A stretch of 64,000 nucleotides of DNA from GCA-1730015 sp964583825 (GTDB lineage Bacteria > Pseudomonadota > Gammaproteobacteria > Granulosicoccales > Granulosicoccaceae): NCBI GenBank assembly GCA_964583825.1, contig CAZOXM010000001.1, positions 62,001 to 126,000 of the forward strand, given 5' to 3'. Positions 41,817-50,533 of the stretch are shown here, piece after piece. Position 1 is the first letter of the stretch. Every line of letters starts with the position of its first letter. The notes beneath the pieces are model-generated. The model saw only the letters and a list, made by a program, of their open reading frames with translations, made no database searches and was not told the DNA's origin. Both the position numbers and the translations under genes were made by a program.

Positions 41817-41910
41817 GCCGGACACCGGGTGTTAAATCCACAGTCCCTGCTTTTTCGCAGGCCGGCGAGTGTTCAAGGCCCGGGGTTCAGCACGAAAGTA
41901 ATTCGGACCA

Positions 41911-43641
41911 ATGAGCGTTCTGTTTCGTCACCGTTTTGGTTTCTTTCTGCTTGCGCTGCTCACCGGCCTGATCGTCGGTGCTTCGACCGTGTTATTGATC
42001 GAGGGTATTCTGCTGCTGCAGGACTTCCTGTTTGATAGAGCCGATGATGCAGATCGTATTAGCTGGCTGGCAAATAAGTCCGACTGGACCATCCTGCTGG
42101 CACCGATACTCGGTGGCATTGTTGTCGGATGGATTCTTCGGCATATGCCGGAGCACCGTTTTCACGGCATTGCCGATGTGATGGAAGCGAGCGCCATGCG
42201 CGCCGGTAAAATGGATGTGCGCTCGGGTGGTATCGTCGGACTGGCGACGCTGGTCTCACTGGGGGCGGGGGCGCCACTTGGTCGTGAAGGGCCTGCCGTA
42301 CATATCGGCGCCTCGATTACATCGTGGGTGGCAGAGAAGTTCGGTCTCGACCGGACGCAGTCGATATCGCTATTGGGTTGTGCTGCCGCGGCCGCGGTGA
42401 CCGCATCGTTTAATACGCCGATTGCCGGGGTTATTTTCGCGCTTGAAGTGGTTGTCGGTTATTACGCGCTCAGGGTATTTGCACCGGTGGTCGTTGCCGC
42501 AATGGGTGCGGTCATTGTGCGGCATGGCATGTATGGCAACGCACCGGAGTTTACGCCACCGGACTTCACGATCAGTTCTCTGTGGGAACTGTTGCCTTTT
42601 GCATTGCTGGGTATTGTTGCTGCGGCCGTCGTGCAGTTGTGTATTTTTATGGTGATTTCCACTCAGTGGGCGTGGGCCAGGGTGCCGGTTCCCTTCTGGT
42701 GCCGCCCCGCACTGGCCGGTGCGGTTATCGGCCTCGTTGCGTTGTCGTTCCCGTTAGTTCTCGGGGTCGGTTATGAAGGTACTGCGCTCGCCCTCAACGA
42801 GAATCTGGATAAAACCATGCTGGTCGGATTGCTCGTTGCAAAAACTGCCTGTGCGGCACTGGCGATTGGCAGTGGTTTTGCCGGTGGTGTTTTCAGCCCC
42901 AGTCTGTTCATCGGCGCGATGCTGGGTGGGTCGTTCTGGTGGCTGTTCAGCACGCTGGGGTTGGAGTTGCAGTCGTCTCCGGGCGTGTACTCGGTGGTCG
43001 GGATGGCAGCAGTTGCCTCTGCGATGCTGGGTGCGCCGATTTCCACATTGCTTATCGTGTTCGAACTGACGATTGACTACGATCTCGTGATTGCCGTCAT
43101 GCTGTCGGCTGCTGTCGCCAGTACCGCAATGCAGCTCATGCCACACAGCTCTTTCTTCCGATGGCAGCTGAACAAGCGTGGGATAAACCTAAATACTGGC
43201 AGGGATCAGAGCCTGCTGCGTACTCGAACTATTGACGACCTGATCTCGGCCAGTTACATCGAAACATCGCCGACGGCCTCACTGCATGATCTGGAAGCAG
43301 CAATGTTTGCCGTTAAGCACTACGTTGCGGTTGTCGTTAACGATCGTGGTCAGTTTATCGGGAGTCTTTCAACCGACGAGCTTTTCTCAGCGGCGGCTGA
43401 CCGGGGTCGCACGGTTCATTGTGACGAGGTAAAGAACGGGGCCAGCCATGCTATTCCGACCAGCAGCAGCTTACTCGCAGCGCTGCAGAAGTTGAATGAA
43501 CTCGATGCCCAGTACGCACCCGTCACCAGAGTCGGGGAGGACCGCACCGAGGTCATCGGCATAGTTTATCGAAGCGATATATTAAACGGGCTGTACGATT
43601 TACTGCGCGAAGCCCGTTCTGAAGAATACGGTGTCTTATAG
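41911..43641 (+). CDS. ClC-family chloride channel/antiporter with CBS domains
   Basis: A 576-residue ClC protein. The ion-pathway motifs are GAGAPLGREGPAVHIGAS, whose glutamate is the gating residue, and GFAGGVFSPSLFIGAMLG. Around 11 helices span residues 10-415. Two CBS domains (about 440-570; TIDDLISASYIETSPTASL, HYVAVVVNDRGQFIGSLS) follow, as in ATP-regulated ClC proteins. Bacterial members exchange two chloride for one proton in acid resistance, but plain channels also exist, and the sequence alone does not tell which. It is convergent with the acyl-CoA dehydrogenase gene, 31 bases between stops. Confidence 0.92.
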   Translation: MSVLFRHRFGFFLLALLTGLIVGASTVLLIEGILLLQDFLFDRADDADRISWLANKSDWTILLAPILGGIVVGWILRHMPEHRFHGIADVMEASAMRAGKMDVRSGGIVGLATLVSLGAGAPLGREGPAVHIGASITSWVAEKFGLDRTQSISLLGCAAAAAVTASFNTPIAGVIFALEVVVGYYALRVFAPVVVAAMGAVIVRHGMYGNAPEFTPPDFTISSLWELLPFALLGIVAAAVVQLCIFMVISTQWAWARVPVPFWCRPALAGAVIGLVALSFPLVLGVGYEGTALALNENLDKTMLVGLLVAKTACAALAIGSGFAGGVFSPSLFIGAMLGGSFWWLFSTLGLELQSSPGVYSVVGMAAVASAMLGAPISTLLIVFELTIDYDLVIAVMLSAAVASTAMQLMPHSSFFRWQLNKRGINLNTGRDQSLLRTRTIDDLISASYIETSPTASLHDLEAAMFAVKHYVAVVVNDRGQFIGSLSTDELFSAAADRGRTVHCDEVKNGASHAIPTSSSLLAALQKLNELDAQYAPVTRVGEDRTEVIGIVYRSDILNGLYDLLREARSEEYGVL

Positions 43642-43672
43642 GTCGCACAGCGGCGACACCGCCGGTTGCTAC

Positions 43673-44980
43673 TCAGGTTGTCAGCGGGTGGTACTTGCCA
43701 TCGGTGCCGAGAAATTCTTTGCCCTGTGCCTGATAGAAACGTGTATTGCCGCTGTCGATCAATACTTTGAGCATGCCGTCGACGGGTTCGCCGCGCTGCT
43801 TGATTGCATCTGCGAATTTGATCGGATCGATGCTGTCGAGTAATTCGAAAGGACCCTGATCCCAGTTGAACCCCCACTTCATCGCACGATCAACGTTGAC
43901 CACATCATCTGAGATCTCCGGCACCAGCGCACTGGCGTAGCGCAATGTGGTACCCATCAATGCCTGGGTGAATGCGCTTTGCGGATCGTTGCCATACATC
44001 AGGTTACTGAAGTCTGTGTGCGACTGCTCAAGCTGAATTGGCTGCATGGGTCGCCATGCGCGGTCGGACAAATCGAATATCTCCATATGCTTCTCGCCAT
44101 CCGCGCTTTTTACCATCTTATAAAACCCACCGCCGGACTTGCGACCAAGCTGCCCATCGGCAAGCATTTGTAATTCGGTCGCAGGTAACTTCAGAAACTC
44201 TCGACCGGGGTCATTGGCAGGCAGATTGGCATCGAGATTTTTAGCAACAAAGTCCATTACATCAAGTCCGATCAGATCGATCAATCCGTACAGGCCGGTC
44301 GCCGGTAGTCCAATCGGCTTGGACATCAGCGCATCCACGGTTTCGATAGAAAGACCCGACTCCGATGCTTTGTGCAATCCGGCCAGCATCCAGAAGCAAC
44401 CGATTCTGTTACCGATGAAGTTTACGGTGTCCTTTGCGTAGACGGTTCCTTTCTCAAGTGTATTGTCGAGATAGTCGGTCAGCCGTTCCGTGACATCCGG
44501 AGAAGTGTTTGAACCCGGCACCAGTTCAACCAGCTTCATGATGTGCACCGGGTTGAAAAAATGCGTGACTGCAATATCGCGTTGCAGGCGCTCCGGCATA
44601 TCGCGGTAAATATCACGGAGCGGAATGCCAGAGGTGTTGGTGCTCAGAATTGACCCATCCGCGCGCACCGCTTCGAGTCTGGTAAAAAGTTCACGCTTGA
44701 TGTTCAGGTCTTCCACAACCGCTTCGCAGATCCAGTCGCAGTCGGCGACCAGTGCAAGCTCATCCTGCAATGAACCGGTGGTAATTGTGGCGGCGACCGC
44801 TTCGGTCACGGCGGGCTTTCTACCCTGAGTGAGTCGCTCGACACCTTTCTGTGCCTGCTCGCGGGTCATATCCAGCAGCACGACTTCGCTGCCGCGTGCC
44901 GCACACAGTCCGGCGATGCCTGCGCCCATTGTGCCTGCGCCGATCACAGCGATACGGTTGATTTGCCGGGACATGGTCAC
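43673..44980 (-). CDS. 3-hydroxyacyl-CoA dehydrogenase (stand-alone)
   Basis: A 435-residue NAD-dependent enzyme of fatty-acid beta-oxidation that oxidises 3-hydroxyacyl-CoA. The Rossmann part starts IAVIGAGTMGAGIAGLCAARG and includes ADCDWICEAVVED, STNTSGI and THFFNPVHIMKLVELV; the dimerisation domain has DTVNFIGNRIG and LIDLIGLDVMDF, and a second C-terminal 3HCDH repeat follows (RAMKWGFNWDQGPFELLD). The closest architecture I know, FadN-type proteins of about 780 residues, carries an enoyl-CoA hydratase domain after this point; here the gene stops. An intact stand-alone form or a loss are both possible; no remains of a hydratase are seen after the stop. Confidence 0.9.
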   Translation of the reverse strand: MTMSRQINRIAVIGAGTMGAGIAGLCAARGSEVVLLDMTREQAQKGVERLTQGRKPAVTEAVAATITTGSLQDELALVADCDWICEAVVEDLNIKRELFTRLEAVRADGSILSTNTSGIPLRDIYRDMPERLQRDIAVTHFFNPVHIMKLVELVPGSNTSPDVTERLTDYLDNTLEKGTVYAKDTVNFIGNRIGCFWMLAGLHKASESGLSIETVDALMSKPIGLPATGLYGLIDLIGLDVMDFVAKNLDANLPANDPGREFLKLPATELQMLADGQLGRKSGGGFYKMVKSADGEKHMEIFDLSDRAWRPMQPIQLEQSHTDFSNLMYGNDPQSAFTQALMGTTLRYASALVPEISDDVVNVDRAMKWGFNWDQGPFELLDSIDPIKFADAIKQRGEPVDGMLKVLIDSGNTRFYQAQGKEFLGTDGKYHPLTT

Positions 44981-45140
44981 TCCGATATTTTAAGGGTTAA
45001 ATGCGCGGCGAGTGTAGAGCAACTATCGTCAAACTGCCAGCGCAATGGGTGAAAGTGAACGCACCCCGGCAGCCCGGGTACAACTTCCGGTGGTCGTGTG
45101 AATGAGCTGGTAAAATCTGCCACCGCTTCGGAGAACACAG

Positions 45141-46439
45141 ATGCCTCGACACATTGAATTTGACACGCTGATGCTGCACGCCGGACAACAACCGGATCCT
45201 GCGACGGGGGCACGGGCCACACCGCTCTACCAGAGCACCTCATTTGTATTTGATGACAGCGACCATGCCGCCTCTCTGTTTAATGTCGGGCGCGCCGGTC
45301 ATGTCTACTCGCGGATCTCGAATCCGACAGTGGCCGTGCTCGAGGAGCGCATGGCTGCACTGGAGGGTGGAGTCGGTGCGGTTGCGACAGCCAGCGGCAT
45401 GGCTGCGATTCATCTGGCAATCTCCACGCTGGCCGGTACCGGGTCGCACGTGGTTGCCTCTCGTGCATTGTACGGCGGCACGCACAATCTGCTCGCCTAC
45501 ACGCTGCCCCGTTTCGGCGTCGAGACTACCTTTGTTGACCCGCAGAACCCGCAGGCCTGGCAGGATGCGTTGCGTGACAACACGCGCTTGTGCTTCGGTG
45601 AAATAGTGGCGAATCCGGGCTGCGAAGTGCTCGACGTTCCGAAGGTCGCGGACATTGCGCATCGCCACGGAGTACCGCTCGTGCTGGACTCCACACTGAC
45701 TCCTCCCTGTCTGATTAAACCGTTCGAACACGGGGCAGATATCGTGGTGCATTCACTGACCAAGTTCGTTGGTGGCCATGGCGTGGCGATCGGTGGCTGC
45801 GTCGTCGACTCCGGAAAATTCAACTGGCGCAGCTCAGGAAAATTTACACAACTCTCTGAGCCCTATGACGGGTTTCACGGCATGAACTTCGTCGAAGAGT
45901 TCGGTCCGGCGGCGTTTATTATGCGTGCACGCAAAGAAGGGTTGCGTGACTTTGGTGCGAGCATGAGCCCCGCCAACGCGTTTTACCTGCTGCAGGGGTG
46001 TGAAACCCTGTCGATGAGAATGCAAAGGCACATCGACAATGCCCGCGCGGTGGTGGAGTTTCTCAGCACTCACGATGCGGTTGCCGGTGTTTCATATCCC
46101 GAGCTGCCGGATCATCCGGATCACGCGCTGGCAAAGCAGCTTCTGCCCGACGGGTCGACCGCAGTATTTAGTTTCGAGCTTAAGGGTGGCAGAGCGGCCG
46201 GTAAGAAATTTATCGAACGGCTGCAGTTGTTTTCACATCTGGCTAACGTGGGTGATGCCAAGTCGCTGGTCATTCATCCAGCGAGCACTACGCACAGTCG
46301 CATGGACGAGGCGGCGCTGACAGAGGCGGGTGTGTCTGAAGGGCTGGTTCGATTATCGATCGGACTCGAAGACAAGCGCGATCTGATCAGTGATCTCAAT
46401 GGCGCGTTGAAAGCATCGCAAAAGGTGGCTGCAAAATGA
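45141..46439 (+). CDS. metY: O-acetylhomoserine/O-succinylhomoserine sulfhydrylase
   Basis: A 432-residue PLP enzyme of the Cys/Met metabolism family that makes homocysteine from an activated homoserine and sulfide. FDTLMLHAGQQPDPATGARATPLYQSTSF is the typical opening (landmarks LHAGQQPD and YQSTSF), then YSRISNPTV, GSHVVASRALYGGTHNL, and the PLP lysine K208 in VVHSLTKFVGGHG. The insertion PYDGFHGMNFVEEFG is characteristic of the MetY type. The 160-base leader is GC-rich but I could not fit a known SAM or SAH riboswitch. The next gene overlaps by 4 bases. Confidence 0.93.
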   Translation: MPRHIEFDTLMLHAGQQPDPATGARATPLYQSTSFVFDDSDHAASLFNVGRAGHVYSRISNPTVAVLEERMAALEGGVGAVATASGMAAIHLAISTLAGTGSHVVASRALYGGTHNLLAYTLPRFGVETTFVDPQNPQAWQDALRDNTRLCFGEIVANPGCEVLDVPKVADIAHRHGVPLVLDSTLTPPCLIKPFEHGADIVVHSLTKFVGGHGVAIGGCVVDSGKFNWRSSGKFTQLSEPYDGFHGMNFVEEFGPAAFIMRARKEGLRDFGASMSPANAFYLLQGCETLSMRMQRHIDNARAVVEFLSTHDAVAGVSYPELPDHPDHALAKQLLPDGSTAVFSFELKGGRAAGKKFIERLQLFSHLANVGDAKSLVIHPASTTHSRMDEAALTEAGVSEGLVRLSIGLEDKRDLISDLNGALKASQKVAAK

Positions 46440-47257
46440 ACTGGCAAACGGATCACGGTTCTATTTTTGTTTATGACGGCGGTGAGCGTTACCGGTCCGG
46501 TGCGCCGACCCTTTGTTTCATCCATGGCGCGGCAATGGATCACACTGTGTGGACGCTTTTTGCACGTTACTGGGCTAAAAACGGTTACAACGTGGCGGCG
46601 ATTGATCTGCCCGGTCACGGACTGTCCGATGGCACTCCGCTGACAACCATTGTGGAGAGCGCCGGCCTTGTCACGGCTTTGATCGAACAGCATTTGCCGC
46701 CGGGGGATGTCTGCTGGGTGGGTCACAGTATGGGCTCACTGATTGCGCTGGAGTGCGCCGCGATCGCCAAACAAACAAGCGCCCTGGTAATGATGGGCAC
46801 TGCATTTCCGATGGCAGTAGGGAGTGCTTTGCTCGATAGCGCCAAAGCCAATGAGCATCTGGCGATCGATATTGTGTCATTGTTTGGCCATAGTTACGGC
46901 TCGCAACTGGGTGGCAACCCGGTCGCGGGTATTCATGCTCAGACCCTGGCTGAACGCTTAATGGAACAGGCCGCAGAGCATGTCATGTACACCGATCTCA
47001 ATGCCTGCAATACCTATGAGCGAGGGCTTGAGGCGGCAGCGGCAGTCCAGTGCCCTGCATCGTTGATTCTCGGTGAACTTGATCGAATGACACCAATGCG
47101 TGCTGCGGAGGCTTTGAAAAACGCGCTGACGGATGTCACGGTGACGACATTGCCGGATTGCGGTCATATGATGATGACCGAAAAACCCGAGCAAACACAT
47201 CAGGCGTTAACCCGCTGCCTCAGGTCTGTCGCACTGCCTGTGCCGGTTAAATCGTGA
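46436..47257 (+). CDS. Alpha/beta hydrolase
   Basis: A 273-residue alpha/beta hydrolase with CFIHGAAMDHTVW (oxyanion region), IDLPGHGLSDG, the nucleophile elbow VGHSMGS with Ser98, the acid in LGELDRMTP and the histidine in DCGHMMMTEKP. No signal peptide, so cytoplasmic. It overlaps metY (ATGA) and trmH (GTGA), so all three form one unit. Given the metY link it could be an esterase acting on an acylated metabolite, but homoserine acetyltransferases have a different, longer form. Substrate unknown. Confidence 0.85.
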   Translation: MNWQTDHGSIFVYDGGERYRSGAPTLCFIHGAAMDHTVWTLFARYWAKNGYNVAAIDLPGHGLSDGTPLTTIVESAGLVTALIEQHLPPGDVCWVGHSMGSLIALECAAIAKQTSALVMMGTAFPMAVGSALLDSAKANEHLAIDIVSLFGHSYGSQLGGNPVAGIHAQTLAERLMEQAAEHVMYTDLNACNTYERGLEAAAAVQCPASLILGELDRMTPMRAAEALKNALTDVTVTTLPDCGHMMMTEKPEQTHQALTRCLRSVALPVPVKS

Positions 47258-47955
47258 CACAACGTCGACTGAACAAGATAAAGGCCTGTCTCGAGAAGCG
47301 CCAGCCCGACCTCACGGTGGTCACAGACAATGTACACAAACCACACAACGTGTCCGCGATTATGCGTACCTGTGATGCGGTCGGAGTGCACGAGTTTCAT
47401 GTCGCGATGCGGGCGGATGAATCTTTTAGGGCGCGCAGTGGCATCGCCATGGGCAGCGACAAGTGGCTCGATCTGCATTTGTACGACGCTATCGAACCGG
47501 CGGTGACACACTTGCAGGGACGCAATTTCCGAGTGGTTGCGGTGCATAAAAGCGACCGCTCGGAAGACTTTCGCGCGTTGAATTATTGTGAGCCGACGGC
47601 GGTGCTGTTTGGCGCGGAGTTGTTTGGTGTCAGTGAGGCCGCCGCCCGTGTGGCCGACCATCACGTTTCCATACCCATGCTTGGCATGGTCGAGTCGTAC
47701 AACGTGTCGGTTGCCGCCGCCATCGTCCTGCTCGAGGCACAGCGTCAGCGAATGCTTGCCGGCATGTACGATCATCGCAGACTCAGTGAAACGCAATACC
47801 GGCGCACTTTGTTTCGATGGTACCGGCCGGTGGAGGCGCGTTACTGTGATGAACACGGGATTGACTACCCGGAAATTGACGAGGCTGGGCAACTGACCGA
47901 TCCGGAAAAATTTGCCGAAATCCGATCGGGATGTTCGAATAATGAATCGAATTGA
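47254..47955 (+). CDS. trmH: tRNA (guanosine-18-2'-O) methyltransferase TrmH
   Basis: A 233-residue SpoU-type SPOUT methyltransferase for Gm18 of tRNA. Motif 1 is DNVHKPHNVSAIMRTCDAVG, motif 2 FGAELFGVSEAA and motif 3 IPMLGMVESYNVSVAAAIVL, followed by EAQRQRM. Length (E. coli 229) and the C-terminal helix fit TrmH better than RlmB. GTG start overlaps the hydrolase stop. It ends the metY-hydrolase-trmH unit. Confidence 0.92.
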   Translation: MTQRRLNKIKACLEKRQPDLTVVTDNVHKPHNVSAIMRTCDAVGVHEFHVAMRADESFRARSGIAMGSDKWLDLHLYDAIEPAVTHLQGRNFRVVAVHKSDRSEDFRALNYCEPTAVLFGAELFGVSEAAARVADHHVSIPMLGMVESYNVSVAAAIVLLEAQRQRMLAGMYDHRRLSETQYRRTLFRWYRPVEARYCDEHGIDYPEIDEAGQLTDPEKFAEIRSGCSNNESN

Positions 47956-48083
47956 AAGGTAATTGAAACAGAAAGGTGACAAGCTGGCAATTTATGCGAC
48001 ATAATGCACAGTAACAGTCTCGCAATGTTTGTCCGGGAGGCTGTCTCGCTTTATCAGGACAACATAATAATGAGATTGTTGAA

Positions 48084-49052
48084 ATGACAACTAACAAATG
48101 GCAGAAGGTGGGAGTAGCAGTGGCGTTCGGTATCTTTGCAACCGGGGTCGCAGAGTCGCAGGATGGCACTAACGATGGCCTGAGCTTGTATCCCCCCGAT
48201 GCAAAGCCGGGTGAATGTTACGCAAAAGTGCTGGTGCCGGCCAAATACGATGTGGTCAGCGAAAAAGTACTCAAGCGCGAGGCGAGCGAGAAAGTCACGG
48301 TAATCCCCGCCAAGTACGAGTGGGTTGAGGAGCGTGTGCTTGTCAAGGAGGCCAACGAAGTGCTGTCGGTAAAGCCAGCGACATTTCGCTGGGTGGAAGA
48401 GCGCATTATGGTTGAGCCTGCGAGCACCCGGCTGGTGGCGGTGCCTGCGGAATACGAGACAGTCACCGAGCGCGTGCTGGACCGACCTGAACAAACCACG
48501 TGGAAGAAAGGGCGTGGTCCGATCGAAAAGATCGATAACATCACTGGCGCAATTCTGTGTCTGGTGGTAGAGCCTGCGACGTATAAAACCATCACCCGTT
48601 CAATCGTAAAAAAGCCGGCCTCGACCCGTCAGGTGGAAGTGCCGGCGGTGTACAAAACCATACGCAAGCAGGTACTCGACGCACCGGCGCAGGTGGTAAA
48701 AACCACGATCCCTGCTGAGTATTCGGCCATTCGTGTGAGAAAAATGGTCGAACCTGCGCGTGAGAGCCGGGTGAGCTTACCTGCCGAGTTCCAGACCGTG
48801 ACCAAACGTGTCAAAGTCTCTAATGAACGTTTGAGCTGGCAGCCCATTCTGTGCGAGACCAATGTCACTGAAGACGTGATCGCTAATCTCCAGCAGGCGC
48901 TTTCCAGTAAGGGCTTTGATCCGGGTGATATCGATGGGGTGTTGGGCAGCGCCACACTCAGTGCGGTGGAGGCCTACCAGCGTGCCAATAGTCTGGCCCG
49001 TGGCGGTGTGACGATGGAGACGCTTAAATCGCTGAAAGTTGACCTCGAATAA
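48084..49052 (+). CDS. Exported peptidoglycan-binding protein with two blocks of four 23-residue repeats
   Basis: A 322-residue protein with a signal peptide (first ~24 residues). It contains eight copies of a motif starting (V/I/E/K/L)-P-A-x-(Y/F), at P52, P75, P98, P121, P164, P187, P210 and P233: two blocks of four at an exact 23-residue period, separated by a 43-residue step. Each block is led or followed by a cysteine (C45, C159, C257) and a Trp-Lys/Gln stretch. Residues 262-320 form a peptidoglycan-binding domain (LQQALSSKGFDPGDIDGVLGSATLSAVEAYQ; landmarks GFDPGDIDG and VEAYQ). The repeats are strand-like, alternating charged and hydrophobic residues. Similar repeats occur in uncharacterised gammaproteobacterial envelope proteins; function is unknown. 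Confidence 0.8.
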   Translation: MTTNKWQKVGVAVAFGIFATGVAESQDGTNDGLSLYPPDAKPGECYAKVLVPAKYDVVSEKVLKREASEKVTVIPAKYEWVEERVLVKEANEVLSVKPATFRWVEERIMVEPASTRLVAVPAEYETVTERVLDRPEQTTWKKGRGPIEKIDNITGAILCLVVEPATYKTITRSIVKKPASTRQVEVPAVYKTIRKQVLDAPAQVVKTTIPAEYSAIRVRKMVEPARESRVSLPAEFQTVTKRVKVSNERLSWQPILCETNVTEDVIANLQQALSSKGFDPGDIDGVLGSATLSAVEAYQRANSLARGGVTMETLKSLKVDLE

Positions 49053-49080
49053 CGAGGCCGCAGCGTTTCGCTGAGTATGA

Positions 49081-49109
49081 AATCCCGCTCACAGGAGCGG
49101 GATTTTTTT
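49081..49109 (+). terminator. Rho-independent terminator
   Basis: AATCCCGCTC-ACAG-GAGCGGGATT makes a perfect 10-base stem with a tetraloop followed by six more T. It ends the transcript of the repeat protein; adk converges from the other side 6 bases beyond. Confidence 0.9.
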
Positions 49110-49114
49110 GGCCT

Positions 49115-49786
49115 TCAGGTCGATGCTTCGATGGCATCCAGAGTATTGAAGATTTCCTCTCTGATATCGGCAACATCCCCAATGCCGTCAACGCGCTTGA
49201 AAAACGGTGCCTCGGCGGCCCCTTCATCCGCCCACTGTCGGTAGTACGAAACCAGGGGTTCGGTCTGCTCATGGTAGATGGCGAGGCGGTTTCTCACCGT
49301 CTCTTCGGCGTCGTCTGAACGCTGTATCAGGGGTTCACCGGTGACGTCGTCGACGCCTGCTTTTTTTGGCGGGTTGTAATCGAGATGATAGGTACGACCG
49401 GAACCCGGATGTGTACGCCGCCCGCTTATGCGCCGAACGATTTCATCATCGTCGACCGATATTTCAATGACAGCATCGATTTTGATATTGTTTGACCTCA
49501 ACGCATCCGCCTGTGCGATGGTGCGGGGAAAACCATCGAGCAGATAGCCTTTCAAACAGTCCAGCTCCTGGATTCTTGCATTGACCAGGTCGATAATGAG
49601 CTCGTCGGGCACCAGATTTCCCTGGTCCATAAGCAGCGCTGCCTGACGGCCGATTTCAGTCCCGGCTCGAATTTCGGCACGCAGCATATCCCCCGTCGAT
49701 ATTTGCGGAATGTTGTACCTCTCGATAATGAACGTGGACTGGGTGCCTTTTCCTGCACCCGGACCACCGAGTAGTATAAGTCGCAT
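49115..49786 (-). CDS. adk: Adenylate kinase
   Basis: A 223-residue kinase balancing ATP, ADP and AMP. The P-loop is LLGGPGAGKGTQ; STGDMLRAEI and DGFPRTIAQADAL mark the AMP site, and RRISGRRTHPGSGRTYHLDYNPP the start of a long LID domain without zinc cysteines, as in E. coli. Length is slightly above the usual 214. It stands alone, divergent from a methyltransferase gene across 142 bases. Confidence 0.96.
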   Translation of the reverse strand: MRLILLGGPGAGKGTQSTFIIERYNIPQISTGDMLRAEIRAGTEIGRQAALLMDQGNLVPDELIIDLVNARIQELDCLKGYLLDGFPRTIAQADALRSNNIKIDAVIEISVDDDEIVRRISGRRTHPGSGRTYHLDYNPPKKAGVDDVTGEPLIQRSDDAEETVRNRLAIYHEQTEPLVSYYRQWADEGAAEAPFFKRVDGIGDVADIREEIFNTLDAIEAST

Positions 49787-49928
49787 TCATTAACTGCCTT
49801 TAATATAGAAAATCTGTTTCTGACGGTGTATTTCGCCCAGCGACATGGCAGGGGCTAGGGCGGCTGTCTTCCCTTGAGTACCAGTCTCACCGCAAATTAA
49901 TGGCAATAGTTTACTACAGGTCGTTTGT

Positions 49929-50525
49929 ATGAAATCACCCATTACCAGGGAAAGTCTGCCGAGGCTCCGCCAGGACACCGTGTTCAGCGAAACTCTCTGC
50001 GGAAGGACGCTCACTTTTCATACCACATGGGGGCTTTTTTCACCGCGCGAGGTGGATGCCGGCACCCGATTGTTGCTCGAGCTGATCGAACTACCCGATG
50101 AGGGGCGCATTCTGGACCTCGGGTGCGGCTACGGTGCACTCGGGCTGCCCCTTGCGGCTGCAGGTGACGGGCGCGAGGTGACCCTGCTCGACAAGGATTT
50201 TGTAGCGGTTGAATACTGCCGCAAAAATGCTGAGCTGAACGGCCTGTCGAACGTCCGTGTGTTGTTGAGCAACGGTCTGCAGCAAGCCGGTACTGATCCA
50301 TTTGACTGTGTGGTCACCAATCTGCCGGCGAAATCGGGTAAAGAACTCTACTATCTGATGTTTTACGATGTGCACGATTGCCTGAAGCCGGGCGGGCGCT
50401 TTTATATCGTTACAATCAATGGTTTGCGGGGGTTTGTAAAGCGGGTGTTTACCGAGGTATTCGGGAATTATAAAAAGCTCAAACAGGGCTCGGTATATAC
50501 GGTCGCAATGGCTATCCGACAGTAA
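49929..50525 (+). CDS. Class I SAM methyltransferase, RsmC/RlmG C-domain type
   Basis: A 198-residue methyltransferase with a strong SAM motif ILDLGCGYGALGLPLA and LLDKDFVAVEYCRKNAELNGL. The leader segment TFHTTWGLFSPREVDAGTRLLL is typical of the catalytic domain of RsmC/RlmG-type rRNA guanine methyltransferases, and the catalytic NPP(F/Y) motif is replaced by TNLPAKSGKE as in the YbxB-like short forms. It lacks the N-terminal pseudo-domain of RsmC. Ribosomal RNA or another nucleic acid is a plausible substrate; not determined. The stop is 8 bases from the convergent maeB stop. Confidence 0.8.
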   Translation: MKSPITRESLPRLRQDTVFSETLCGRTLTFHTTWGLFSPREVDAGTRLLLELIELPDEGRILDLGCGYGALGLPLAAAGDGREVTLLDKDFVAVEYCRKNAELNGLSNVRVLLSNGLQQAGTDPFDCVVTNLPAKSGKELYYLMFYDVHDCLKPGGRFYIVTINGLRGFVKRVFTEVFGNYKKLKQGSVYTVAMAIRQ

Positions 50526-50533
50526 ACTGTCAT

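Noticed and set aside
44981..45140. Possible SAM- or SAH-type riboswitch upstream of metY
   Set aside because: The leader is GC-rich with some complementarity, but I could not fit the conserved core of any known riboswitch class.
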